In this document: positions 1 to 6,436 of the stretch, piece by piece
Layout: each line of letters begins with the position of its first letter
How positions within the stretch are numbered: position 1 is the first letter of the stretch
Assembly: GCA_020354105.1 (NCBI GenBank)
Contig: CP070642.1
Location: forward strand, 1,368,339 to 1,378,831
Length of the DNA: 10,493 nt
Direction of reading: 5' to 3'
Origin: Chloroflexota bacterium
Lineage (GTDB): Bacteria > Chloroflexota > Dehalococcoidia > GIF9 > UBA5629
Notes under the pieces: generated by a model
What the model saw: only the letters and a program-made list of their open reading frames with translations
Told to the model about the DNA's origin: nothing
Databases searched by the model: none
Position numbers and translations under genes: made by a program

Positions 1-356
1 AGCCAGTGTCCTTCTCATGGTCACCTTTCAAGGAGACCACGAAGTACAAGTTCGCCTTGGCTAAGGACGCGGCTATGACCCAGATAGTCAAAGAGGCCGA
101 GGTGACCACCACCGCCTTCGAGTACGATGGCGCTCTGGATTACAGCACCAACTACTTCTGGCGAGTGATGTCCCTCGAACCAGCGCCGAGCGACTGGTCA
201 GCTACTTTCAGCTTCCAGACCGAATCGCTTCCTCCACCTGAAAAACCAGCGGATGAGGCTGCGCCTACTCCGTTCTGGGTCTGGGTGGTTATAGCCATCG
301 GCGCTATCCTGGTGATCGTCACACTGGTTCTCATCTTCAAGACGCGCCGGGTATAA
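1..356 (+). CDS. C-terminal end of a surface protein with a fibronectin-III-like domain and a membrane anchor (5' partial)
   Basis: The reading frame is open from the window edge (first full codon at 3) to TAA at 354-356, so the true start lies upstream; the GTG at 6 is only an internal codon. About 75 residues form a beta-sandwich repeat resembling fibronectin type III, with FSWSP at the start, a YFWRV strand in the middle and SDWSATFSFQT at the end. A Pro/Glu-rich linker (PPPEKPADEAAPTP) follows, then a hydrophobic helix at about nt 270-338, and the protein ends KTRRV. This layout points to a type I membrane-anchored surface protein: domain outside, stalk, one transmembrane helix, short basic cytoplasmic tail. 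The ligand and overall size cannot be told from this end. A strong terminator follows about 22 nt after the stop. Confidence 0.75.
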   Translation, partial: PVSFSWSPFKETTKYKFALAKDAAMTQIVKEAEVTTTAFEYDGALDYSTNYFWRVMSLEPAPSDWSATFSFQTESLPPPEKPADEAAPTPFWVWVVIAIGAILVIVTLVLIFKTRRV

Positions 357-378
357 GCCTACCTGCTTGATATAAGCA

Positions 379-409
379 AAAAGGGGGTGGCTTTGAGCCA
401 CCCCCTTTT
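379..409. terminator. Strong bidirectional Rho-independent terminator
   Basis: A perfect 14-bp inverted repeat (379-392 pairing with 396-409) with a 3-nt loop TTG has a GGGGGTGGCT core flanked by A on the left and T on the right. It therefore reads as a GC hairpin followed by a T-run on either strand. It lies just after the surface-protein stop at 356 and beyond the 3' end of the minus-strand hypA/hydrolase operon at 583, so it can end both converging transcripts. Confidence 0.9.
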
Positions 410-532
410 CTATTTCCCATTTATCGTACCGGGTAGCCCCGCGCAGACGCTCTGGGAGCATTATGAACAACCTGATATGGAAGAGTTCAATATAAGTTGG
501 AGCAGATGCTTCAACCTACCCAGTAGATAAAG

Positions 533-575
533 CCAAAATCTCAAGTGCAAAATGCAAAAGGGAAAATTCAGAATA
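533..575. repeat. A-rich intergenic tract with a 7-bp tandem repeat
   Basis: The stretch is A-rich on the plus strand with spaced TGCAAAA/GGAAAA units. TGCAAAA occurs twice in exact tandem at 546-559. It lies a few bases past the 3' end of the minus-strand hydrolase gene. The rest of 413-582 holds no gene I can support. Whether this is a wider dispersed repeat cannot be decided from one copy. Confidence 0.25.
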
Positions 576-582
576 CAACAGA

Positions 583-1722
583 TTATGATGAACGCGAGTA
601 TGCACCTATGATATCCAGATAGTTTTCCGACCCGGTGCGCTGGACTAGTTCTTGATTTTCGCCAGTCCAACAGATATCGCCACACGCCTCCATAATCTCG
701 AGATGAGCCCTGATTTCATTTTTCGCCAATGTTTTCCCCGTACCCGAAAGCCTTGAGGGAGGAAAGTGCTGGACTACAATATCTTCTATTCCAGCCGGTT
801 TGCCATCAACGATTCTCAGTACATCGCGGCAGCGGTCGATATGAAAGTGGATAACTTCCTTAGCCCGCTCAGAACTGTCAAGCAGATTGAATCTACCGTT
901 ATAAAACAGGCGATGGGCGGGGAGAGTAGCCTTAAGAGGTTGAGAGGCAAGGCGGGCTATCTTAGTTAGAGACTTGATATAGTTCATGAGACCATATATC
1001 TCGTTTTTTTGCCCATATTCTTCTGGCAAAATCAGATGATTGACCTTGAAGTCATAAGCCAAGGAAGGATGGGATGTAATGCCAGGCAATAAAGTATCAC
1101 CGGTGAATATGACCTCCTCATCCAAAATGATGCACAGCGCGTCAGGGCTATGCCCCGGGGTAAATAAGAAGTTGAGGTCTCCGTCCGGCAATTTTTGGTC
1201 ATCCTCAATGGCAACGTCAATCTTCAGCGAACTTCTTGCCCTATGATATGGCACACAGTTCTCATAATAGAAGCTTTCAGGCATTCTACAGAGCCGGCAA
1301 GACCCGGGCAGCTCGGGATGTGTGGCACCATCCCTTATGTTAGGATGATACGAAATCATCTGGCGGTAAATTTTGTGGGCCCACAACTCAGCCTGTGCTA
1401 CAGAGATTATCTCAGCCAAATTGCCATCGTGATCTTCATGGCTATGGGTAATTATGATTCTATCAATGTCCGAAAATACCTTACCAGTTGACTTTAGAAG
1501 AGACTCAAAAACCTCGAAGTTTCCAATCCGGCCTGTGTCAATCAGGGTAATCTTCTGCCCGGCAATCAAATAGCACCAGGTAGGCCCAAGGTCCCAATCG
1601 GCATGGGTGTATATATTAGGTATGGCCAGCCCAAAGACATCGGTTCCTTTGGTGGTTTTGTAGTGTATAACCATACCCTCCCCATTATCTTTACCTTTGA
1701 CGATTACGTCCGGTGTCTCCAT
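583..1722 (-). CDS. Metallo-beta-lactamase-fold hydrolase, LACTB2-like, with a Cys-containing insert
   Basis: The protein is a 379-residue cytoplasmic metallo-hydrolase; its substrate cannot be assigned. The ATG at 1722 is chosen because its first A is also the last base of the hypA TAA (TAATG) and GAGGT lies 7 nt upstream. An ATG at 1752 would add 10 residues inside hypA and is less likely. The fold signature is complete: DTG at 62-64, HSHEDH at 93-98 (ligands His93, His95, Asp97, His98), His191 in TPGHS, Asp209 in FTGDT and His270 in PAHR. A C-terminal region of about residues 300-360 resembles the winged-helix tail of LACTB2-type proteins. Between the second and third metal motifs is an insert with Cys142, Cys145 and Cys156 plus nearby histidines, which is unusual for the fold. 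Pairing with hypA hints at a link to metallocentre assembly, but this is inference. Confidence 0.87.
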   Translation of the reverse strand: METPDVIVKGKDNGEGMVIHYKTTKGTDVFGLAIPNIYTHADWDLGPTWCYLIAGQKITLIDTGRIGNFEVFESLLKSTGKVFSDIDRIIITHSHEDHDGNLAEIISVAQAELWAHKIYRQMISYHPNIRDGATHPELPGSCRLCRMPESFYYENCVPYHRARSSLKIDVAIEDDQKLPDGDLNFLFTPGHSPDALCIILDEEVIFTGDTLLPGITSHPSLAYDFKVNHLILPEEYGQKNEIYGLMNYIKSLTKIARLASQPLKATLPAHRLFYNGRFNLLDSSERAKEVIHFHIDRCRDVLRIVDGKPAGIEDIVVQHFPPSRLSGTGKTLAKNEIRAHLEIMEACGDICWTGENQELVQRTGSENYLDIIGAYSRSS

Positions 1723-2063
1723 TATTCGACCTCTATACTTTCCACATAGCATTCCTGGCCGCTAACCACATCTAGGCTAGTGCCATTACAATTCGGGCAA
1801 ACCCAGGCTGAATCTTTTGGACGAAAGACGTTCGAGCAATCTCGACATCGCAGCTCTGTCGGCACCAGCTTAAAATCGAGGGCAGCTTCTTCTGCTGCAT
1901 TGCCTTTCTTAAGAAAATCGAAGTAGAATTGAATACAATCGCTGACAGTCCCTGACATCTCGCCGATAACCAAATTTATCTTAGTTACCTTATTTGCCTG
2001 AGCTGATTTCGCCTCGTTTAATACAATATCCAGTATATTCTGTGTTATGGCTAATTCATGCAC
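1722..2063 (-). CDS. hypA: HypA, nickel metallochaperone for [NiFe]-hydrogenase maturation
   Basis: The protein is 113 residues, the usual HypA/HybF length. HypA, with HypB, delivers nickel to the hydrogenase large subunit in the cytoplasm. The start is GTG at 2063, which gives the family N-terminus Met-His-Glu; His2 belongs to the nickel site. The zinc-binding domain has two CxxC pairs, Cys73/Cys76 and Cys89/Cys92. The only good Shine-Dalgarno match (GGAGG, 2080-2084 on the minus strand) is 16 nt from the GTG, longer than normal, and no better in-frame start exists. A sigma-70 promoter sits upstream. The stop overlaps the start of the metallo-hydrolase gene by one base, so the two are probably translationally coupled. 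hypF and hypC lie 6 kb away on the other strand. Confidence 0.95.
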   Translation of the reverse strand: MHELAITQNILDIVLNEAKSAQANKVTKINLVIGEMSGTVSDCIQFYFDFLKKGNAAEEAALDFKLVPTELRCRDCSNVFRPKDSAWVCPNCNGTSLDVVSGQECYVESIEVE

Positions 2064-2101
2064 GTTATTAGCTGTAAAGCCTCCGTAAATTTAACCTTTG
2101 A

Positions 2102-2130
2102 ATTATAGGCTTTCGCCCTTAGCTTTTCAA
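2102..2130 (-). promoter_or_regulatory. Sigma-70-type promoter for hypA and the metallo-hydrolase
   Basis: On the minus strand TTGAAA (2130-2125) is followed after exactly 17 nt by a perfect TATAAT (2107-2102). Predicted transcription starts near 2095, giving a leader of about 32 nt before the hypA GTG. The spacer holds a small GGGC-GAAA-GCC inverted repeat of unknown meaning. Confidence 0.75.
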
Positions 2131-2149
2131 AAATGTAAGACACCTGCCC

Positions 2150-2178
2150 TTGACAAAACAGGGGGGACTCGCTAAAGT
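2150..2178 (+). promoter_or_regulatory. Sigma-70-type promoter for plsX
   Basis: A perfect TTGACA (2150-2155) is followed after 17 nt by TAAAGT (2173-2178, four of six consensus bases). Predicted transcription starts near 2185, about 50 nt before the plsX TTG at 2237. The -35 box is only 19 bp from the -35 box of the divergent hypA promoter. A bound regulator here could affect both. I do not recognise an operator. Confidence 0.65.
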
Positions 2179-2224
2179 CTTTAAGCACCAGTAGAGCCCC
2201 TGATATTCAGAGTTTTTGATAGAC

Positions 2225-2229
2225 GAGGT
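2225..2229 (+). promoter_or_regulatory. Ribosome binding site that fixes the plsX start
   Basis: GAGGT lies 7 nt before the TTG at 2237. The other in-frame TTG, at 2216, has no comparable site, which favours the downstream start. Confidence 0.7.
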
Positions 2230-2236
2230 AAACAAA

Positions 2237-3235
2237 TTGCTAATTGCCGTAGATGCTATGGGCGGTGACTATGCTCCCCGGGAAGTAATTAAAGGAGCCA
2301 TCGAAGCAGCTAGAGAGTTTCCTATAGACATCGCCCTAGTGGGTAATAAACCTGTGCTCGAGATGCTGCTCCGGCGTTATTCGAGGAAAAAAAATATTAG
2401 CATTATCGAGGCTAGTCAGGTTGTCGAACAAGATGAGGATCAAGTACAGGGCGTCCAGAATAAGCCCAATTCGTCAGTAGTGGTCGGAGTCAACCTGGTA
2501 AAAGATGGCATTGCCGACGGCTTCGTCTCTGCTGGTGGCACGGGGGCTACAGTAGTCGCTTCATTTCTCAACCTGAAGGCTGTTGAAGGCGTTGAGCGAT
2601 TGGCACTGTGCGCGGTAGCCTACCTCAATCAACCACAACCGACTCTAATTATTGATGCCGGAGTCAACGTCAACTGTCGCCCCATTTTTCTGGTCCAGTT
2701 CGCCCAGCTCGCCAGCATTCTAGCTGAAAAGGTTATCGATATAAGCTCACCAAAGGTGGGATTATTAAACATTGGCTCAGAGGAACTTAAAGGTAGCACT
2801 TTGGCCAAGGAGGCACACCAGCTAATAAAGAAGACCGACCTGAACTTCATTGGCAATATAGAAGGTTTTGACGTCCTGCAGGGTAAAGCTGACGTAATTG
2901 TTACTGACGGCTTTACCGGTAACGTATTGGTTAAGACTATAGAGGGATATTCGCAAGTTATCCAGAATTTATTGGAATTGGGACAAGCTGCCCAAATTGA
3001 CCGTTACCTCACCGGGGCCGCCCTAGCGCAATACATGCAATTGAATGCTACTGTTAAAAACCTGGACTACAAAGAATATGGCGGAGCCTGCCTTGTGGGG
3101 CTGGAAGGAAACATCGTCGTAGCCCATGGCCGCAGCCGTGCTAAAGCCATCACAAGTGCCATCTACCTGGCCTATCACGCTGCAAAACAGGGAATAGTCG
3201 AAGCCATTAAAAACGGCAAATACGCATCTGAATAA
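2237..3235 (+). CDS. plsX: PlsX, phosphate acyltransferase (acyl-ACP:phosphate)
   Basis: PlsX is a peripheral membrane enzyme that interconverts acyl-ACP and acyl-phosphate, the acyl donor for PlsY in phospholipid synthesis. From TTG at 2237 the protein has 332 residues and begins MLIAVDAMGGDYAPREV, which matches the start and length of typical PlsX (B. subtilis form about 333). Family blocks present include VDAMGGD, the glycine-rich VSAGGTGA, VGLLNIG, LNFIGNIEG, and DVIVTDGFTGNV near the C-terminal third, then EYGGACLVGL. Two departures are visible: the usual SAGNTGA has Gly for Asn, and the usual GANVD reads GVNVN. The gene has its own promoter and is followed by 112 nt before the HesB-like gene. 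I see no clear terminator between them. Confidence 0.93.
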   Translation: MLIAVDAMGGDYAPREVIKGAIEAAREFPIDIALVGNKPVLEMLLRRYSRKKNISIIEASQVVEQDEDQVQGVQNKPNSSVVVGVNLVKDGIADGFVSAGGTGATVVASFLNLKAVEGVERLALCAVAYLNQPQPTLIIDAGVNVNCRPIFLVQFAQLASILAEKVIDISSPKVGLLNIGSEELKGSTLAKEAHQLIKKTDLNFIGNIEGFDVLQGKADVIVTDGFTGNVLVKTIEGYSQVIQNLLELGQAAQIDRYLTGAALAQYMQLNATVKNLDYKEYGGACLVGLEGNIVVAHGRSRAKAITSAIYLAYHAAKQGIVEAIKNGKYASE

Positions 3236-3277
3236 TACCTGCATTCATAGTTTTTTAATACTGTCGAAAACACTGCC

Positions 3278-3307
3278 TTAAAAGTCCGCTCTATAACGTG
3301 CTACAAT
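3278..3307 (+). promoter_or_regulatory. Possible promoter for the HesB-like and fusion dehydrogenase genes
   Basis: TTAAAA (3278-3283) and TACAAT (3302-3307, five of six consensus bases) are separated by 18 nt. They lie in the gap between plsX and the HesB-like gene. The -35 box is weak, and read-through from plsX is equally possible. Confidence 0.35.
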
Positions 3308-3330
3308 TGCACTTGATAATACAAAAAGGG

Positions 3331-3338
3331 GAGAGGAG
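3331..3338 (+). promoter_or_regulatory. Purine-rich ribosome binding site of the HesB-like gene
   Basis: GAGAGGAG ends 9 nt before an in-frame ATA at 3348 and 18 nt before the first standard start codon, TTG at 3357. The spacing suits initiation at ATA, not TTG. Confidence 0.55.
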
Positions 3339-3347
3339 AAAATTTCC

Positions 3348-3671
3348 ATAGTCAGTTTGGAGCCGGGCGTAAGCCAGGTTATCAAATCATTCCTGGCCGA
3401 TAAAGGTATCCAACAGCCTATTCGCATCGATCTCCACTCTAGCGGATGCTGCGATGCATCGCTATGCCTTTGCGTTGATACTATATCCGAGAGTGACTTA
3501 ACCCTGGAATTAGATAGCCTGACATTTGTTATTAATCCCGAAACTTACCAGCTTGTTGGTGATGTAAAAATATCCTACGTGGACGAAACGGGGAGAAAAG
3601 GATTTCTGCTAACATCAGCCAAACCTATAGGTGAGTGGGATGGCTTCGGTGTCAGTGACATCAAGATTTGA
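3348..3671 (+). CDS. Small IscA/HesB-like protein with a Cys-Cys motif
   Basis: This is a cytoplasmic protein of 107 residues if read from ATA at 3348, or 104 from TTG at 3357. The longer form starts (M)VSLEPGVSQVIKSFL, which resembles the beta-strand-then-helix start of the IscA/HesB iron-sulfur family, and the ribosome site also fits ATA. The core continues with a strand IRIDL, then SGCCDASLCLC (Cys34, Cys35, Cys40, Cys42 in the long form), a FVINPETYQLVG strand-turn region and an ISYVD strand. The IscA C-terminal Cys-x-Cys is missing, as that end reads KPIGEWDGFGV. The cysteine set is therefore rearranged, and ordinary Fe-S scaffold or carrier function cannot be assumed. Small redox or (seleno)protein-like relatives on this fold are another option. 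It sits 36 nt before the fusion dehydrogenase and probably shares its transcript. Confidence 0.6.
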   Translation: MVSLEPGVSQVIKSFLADKGIQQPIRIDLHSSGCCDASLCLCVDTISESDLTLELDSLTFVINPETYQLVGDVKISYVDETGRKGFLLTSAKPIGEWDGFGVSDIKI

Positions 3672-3694
3672 CTTGACACTTAAAAACAAATTAT

Positions 3695-3701
3695 AAGGAG
3701 G
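3695..3701 (+). promoter_or_regulatory. Strong ribosome binding site of the fusion dehydrogenase
   Basis: AAGGAGG lies 6 nt before the ATG at 3708. This is the strongest Shine-Dalgarno match on the plus strand here and suggests high translation. Confidence 0.85.
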
Positions 3702-3707
3702 GCTCAA

Positions 3708-6365
3708 ATGGAGCAATACAAGCTGTTCATAAACGGTGAATTTGTCGACGCCAAAGACGGGAAGACTTTCGAGACTATCGATCCGGGGACCGGACTTCCT
3801 TTTGCCGTAGTTGCACAAGCTGGGAAGGCCGATGCAGAGGCGGCTATAGCGGCGGCGCGTAAGGCTTTTGACAAGGGGGGCTGGAGCGGATTATCTCCAT
3901 CAGCTCGCATGGCTAAAATTCAAGATTTTGTTGATCAGATAGCGCGTCAAGGCCTTCGTCTGGCTGCGACTGAGTGCATGGACTCAGGCCAGATAATAGC
4001 ACTCGCCGGTGCCGCGCCCATGGGTGCTATGGGATTATTACGTAATATGAGTCTGTCCGCCGCCACAGAATTTCCCTGGGAGGAGGAGATATTGGTCGGC
4101 AGTCCGCTTGCACCCGGCCGTGAATATATACGCAGGGAGCCGGTTGGGGTATGCGTGGGGATTGTCCCTTGGAACCTACCACTGACTATAGGAATGTGGA
4201 AAATGGCACCGGCACTCATCATGGGAAATACCATGGTGTTAAAACCGGCTTCGAACACTCCCCTCACCGCTCTTATAGTAGCTGAAGCCGCGAAGGCGGC
4301 AGGTATTCCCAAAGGAGTACTTAACATCATTCCCGGACTGGGAGGCGAGCTGGGTAAGATTCTCTGCACCCACCCGTATGTGGACAAAATAAGTTTTACC
4401 GGCAGCACACAAGTCGGGCGCGAAATCATGAGACTGGCGGCCGATACGGTCAAAAAAGTGACGCTCGAACTAGGCGGTAAGTCAGCTAATATCATACTTG
4501 ACGATGCGGATATGGAACTGGCTATAGAGGGCGCCTGCTTCGGCACCTTCTTCCACCAAGGGCAATTATGCGAATCGGGCACGCGTGTATTAGTCCCATC
4601 CAAGATATACGATGAGTTTCTAGGCAAGATGAAAAAGCGGGCTGAAGCCCTCCGTGTGGGATACCAGATGGAGCGGACCTCTCATTTGGGTCCGCTTGTC
4701 AGCGAACAACAGTTGGCTACAGTTGAACGGTACGTCAAACTGGGTAAGGAGGAGGGAGCAGAATTGGTAACCGGTGGAAAGCGTATCGAGGTGAAAGGAA
4801 AAGAGGGCGGATATTATTATGCCCCGACCATTTTCGCAAATGTGAACAACAAGATGCGTATCGCCCAAGAAGAGATCTTTGGCCCTGTTGTCTGCGTTAT
4901 AAAATATGACAGCGACGAAGAAGCGATTGCCATTGCCAATGATTCTATTTACGGCCTGGGAGGTGGAGTATTTTCCACCAACACTGCCAGAGCCGAACGC
5001 GTGGCCCGTGGGGTACGCACCGGAACAATGTGGATAAACAATTTCCATATTTTGGCCGATACCTGCCCCTTCGGCGGATACAAGCAGTCCGGCGTGGGAC
5101 GCGAATTTGGCCTCGCCGGCTTACAAGAATATACCCAGATTAAGAGAATACATGTGACCGCCTTTGCCGACTATAAGAGGAATACAATGCTCCGACTTTT
5201 GTCGGACACCAGGGGAGCAGATAGTTTTGCCTACAATTGCCCTACTGCTGTAACCGCCGGTCATGGCACTCTGAGTTCAATCTCCAAGTCAATTGCCGGC
5301 CTGGGCTGCCGCAAAGCACTTATACTTACCGACCCCGGCGTCAATAAAGCAGGGCTTGCTCAGCTGGTGAAAGATGCCCTAGCAGATTTCTATGTGGGCA
5401 CGTATGATAACATATCCCCGGACCCCGACCTGGAAACAGTAGATGCGGCTAGTGACGCAGCCCGTGAATTAAAGGCGGACTGTATCGTTAGCGTCGGCGG
5501 CGGCAGCGTTATGGATACCGCCAAGGGGGTCTGTGTAACTCTAAAGAACGGGGGCAAGGTGGTTGATCATCTGCGGGTGTTTGGGCTTACCGAGCCGCAG
5601 ACCCCGCATATTGCTATTCCGACAACAGCGGGAACCGGCAGCGAAGTAACAGGTGTGGCTGTCCTCACAAGCAAGGGTGCTGGACGTAAAATGTTTATAG
5701 CAGATCCTCGAATAATGCCGAATATGGCTATTTTAGACCCGCGCTTTACCATGTCCCTGCCAAAGGAAATGACAGTCGCCACCGCTATGGACGCCATGAC
5801 ACATGCTGTTGAGGCCCTTACTAGCCTTATGGCGAACCTGATCTGTGACGGTCTGGCACTACAAGCCATTCGCCTTATCAACGAGAATCTACCACTTGTT
5901 GTTGAGGATGGAAAGAATGAAAAGGCACGGCTCAATATGCAGGTAGCAGCCACCATGGCAGGATGGGCATTCGCCGTTGCCCAACTCGGTGTGGCGCATG
6001 CCATGGCGCATACTATAGGTATACTGCACCATATCCCGCACGGAGCAGCATGTGGCATAGTTCTCCCGAAAGTGATGCGGTTTAACGCTGACCATGCTAC
6101 GAGTAAGCTTGCTCTGGTAGCGCAGGCTATGGGGGTGGATACCAAAAATATGAAAGAGCGTGATGCAGCCCTGGCTGCGGCAGATGCAGTAGAGACCCTG
6201 ATGAAAAAGGTAGGACATCCGATGAGGCTGCGCGACGTGGGCGTTCCTGAAGAAAACCTGACTATTTGCGCATTTCATGCAATCAGCGATGCTACCATTA
6301 TGTTCAATCCGCGTCCTGCCGGTGACCCAAACGAAGTTCTGCAGATTTATACCCAGTGCTATTAA
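3708..6365 (+). CDS. Bifunctional aldehyde dehydrogenase / iron-type alcohol dehydrogenase fusion
   Basis: One uninterrupted 885-residue frame joins two full-length enzymes. Residues 1 to about 484 are a classical NAD(P)-dependent aldehyde dehydrogenase: PWNLP (oxyanion Asn156), FTGSTQVG at about 224-231, LELGGKS (general base Glu254) and GQLC (catalytic Cys288). The 34-residue gap between Glu254 and Cys288 is the family norm. Residues about 494-885 are an iron-containing alcohol dehydrogenase with GGGSVMDTAK for the cofactor and all four metal ligands, Asp695, His699, His764 and His778, by comparison with FucO. The order resembles AdhE, but the AdhE aldehyde half is CoA-acylating and lacks the general-base Glu. 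This one looks CoA-independent and would oxidise alcohol to aldehyde to carboxylic acid, or dismutate aldehydes. Substrate is unknown. A ribosome site and ATG lie at the junction. Confidence 0.9.
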   Translation: MEQYKLFINGEFVDAKDGKTFETIDPGTGLPFAVVAQAGKADAEAAIAAARKAFDKGGWSGLSPSARMAKIQDFVDQIARQGLRLAATECMDSGQIIALAGAAPMGAMGLLRNMSLSAATEFPWEEEILVGSPLAPGREYIRREPVGVCVGIVPWNLPLTIGMWKMAPALIMGNTMVLKPASNTPLTALIVAEAAKAAGIPKGVLNIIPGLGGELGKILCTHPYVDKISFTGSTQVGREIMRLAADTVKKVTLELGGKSANIILDDADMELAIEGACFGTFFHQGQLCESGTRVLVPSKIYDEFLGKMKKRAEALRVGYQMERTSHLGPLVSEQQLATVERYVKLGKEEGAELVTGGKRIEVKGKEGGYYYAPTIFANVNNKMRIAQEEIFGPVVCVIKYDSDEEAIAIANDSIYGLGGGVFSTNTARAERVARGVRTGTMWINNFHILADTCPFGGYKQSGVGREFGLAGLQEYTQIKRIHVTAFADYKRNTMLRLLSDTRGADSFAYNCPTAVTAGHGTLSSISKSIAGLGCRKALILTDPGVNKAGLAQLVKDALADFYVGTYDNISPDPDLETVDAASDAARELKADCIVSVGGGSVMDTAKGVCVTLKNGGKVVDHLRVFGLTEPQTPHIAIPTTAGTGSEVTGVAVLTSKGAGRKMFIADPRIMPNMAILDPRFTMSLPKEMTVATAMDAMTHAVEALTSLMANLICDGLALQAIRLINENLPLVVEDGKNEKARLNMQVAATMAGWAFAVAQLGVAHAMAHTIGILHHIPHGAACGIVLPKVMRFNADHATSKLALVAQAMGVDTKNMKERDAALAAADAVETLMKKVGHPMRLRDVGVPEENLTICAFHAISDATIMFNPRPAGDPNEVLQIYTQCY
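5177..5189 (+). promoter_or_regulatory. Internal ribosome binding site and in-frame ATG at the domain junction
   Basis: GAGG (5177-5180) lies 6 nt before an in-frame ATG (5187-5189, Met494), between the end of the aldehyde dehydrogenase domain and the start of the alcohol dehydrogenase domain. Initiation here would give a 392-residue free alcohol dehydrogenase, a normal length for that family. The sequence supports the site; its use is inference. Confidence 0.45.
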
Positions 6366-6397
6366 ATATAACGGCGGCGGTATAAGAGTAGAAGATA

Positions 6398-6423
6398 ACC
6401 GAATATACGGAGTCTAATTCGGT
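6398..6423. terminator. Weak bidirectional hairpin between convergent genes
   Basis: ACCGAAT (6398-6404) pairs with ATTCGGT (6417-6423) across a 12-nt loop and is followed by CTTTGATTT. It sits in the 71-nt gap between the fusion dehydrogenase stop and the 3' end of the minus-strand plsY. The short stem and broken T-run make it a weak candidate. Confidence 0.3.
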
Positions 6424-6436
6424 CTTTGATTTGGAG

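Noticed and set aside
198..470. 90-codon minus-strand frame across the surface-protein end and terminator
   Set aside because: It would be translated through the strong terminator hairpin at 379-409 and resembles no family.
1723..1752. Longer start of the metallo-hydrolase at 1752
   Set aside because: It adds 10 residues inside hypA; the ATG at 1722 has GAGGT at good spacing and a TAATG overlap typical of coupled genes.
2216..2236. Longer plsX start at TTG 2216
   Set aside because: It lacks a good ribosome site and adds 7 residues before the family N-terminus; TTG 2237 has GAGGT 7 nt upstream.
3673..3697. TTGACA followed by TATAAG upstream of the fusion dehydrogenase
   Set aside because: The spacer is only 13 nt, too short for a sigma-70 promoter, and the TATAAG overlaps the Shine-Dalgarno sequence.
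3947..4627. 226-codon open frame on the minus strand
   Set aside because: It lies wholly within the ALDH domain coding frame, has low-complexity Ser/Pro/Ala content and no recognisable domain; it is a shadow of the real gene.
5567..6145. 192-codon open frame on the minus strand
   Set aside because: It is antisense to the well-supported Fe-ADH domain and its composition follows from that codon pattern.
3708..6365. Annotation as AdhE (acetaldehyde-CoA/alcohol dehydrogenase)
   Set aside because: The ALDH half has the classical LELGGKS Glu and GQLC spacing of hydrolytic aldehyde dehydrogenases, unlike the CoA-acylating AdhE half.
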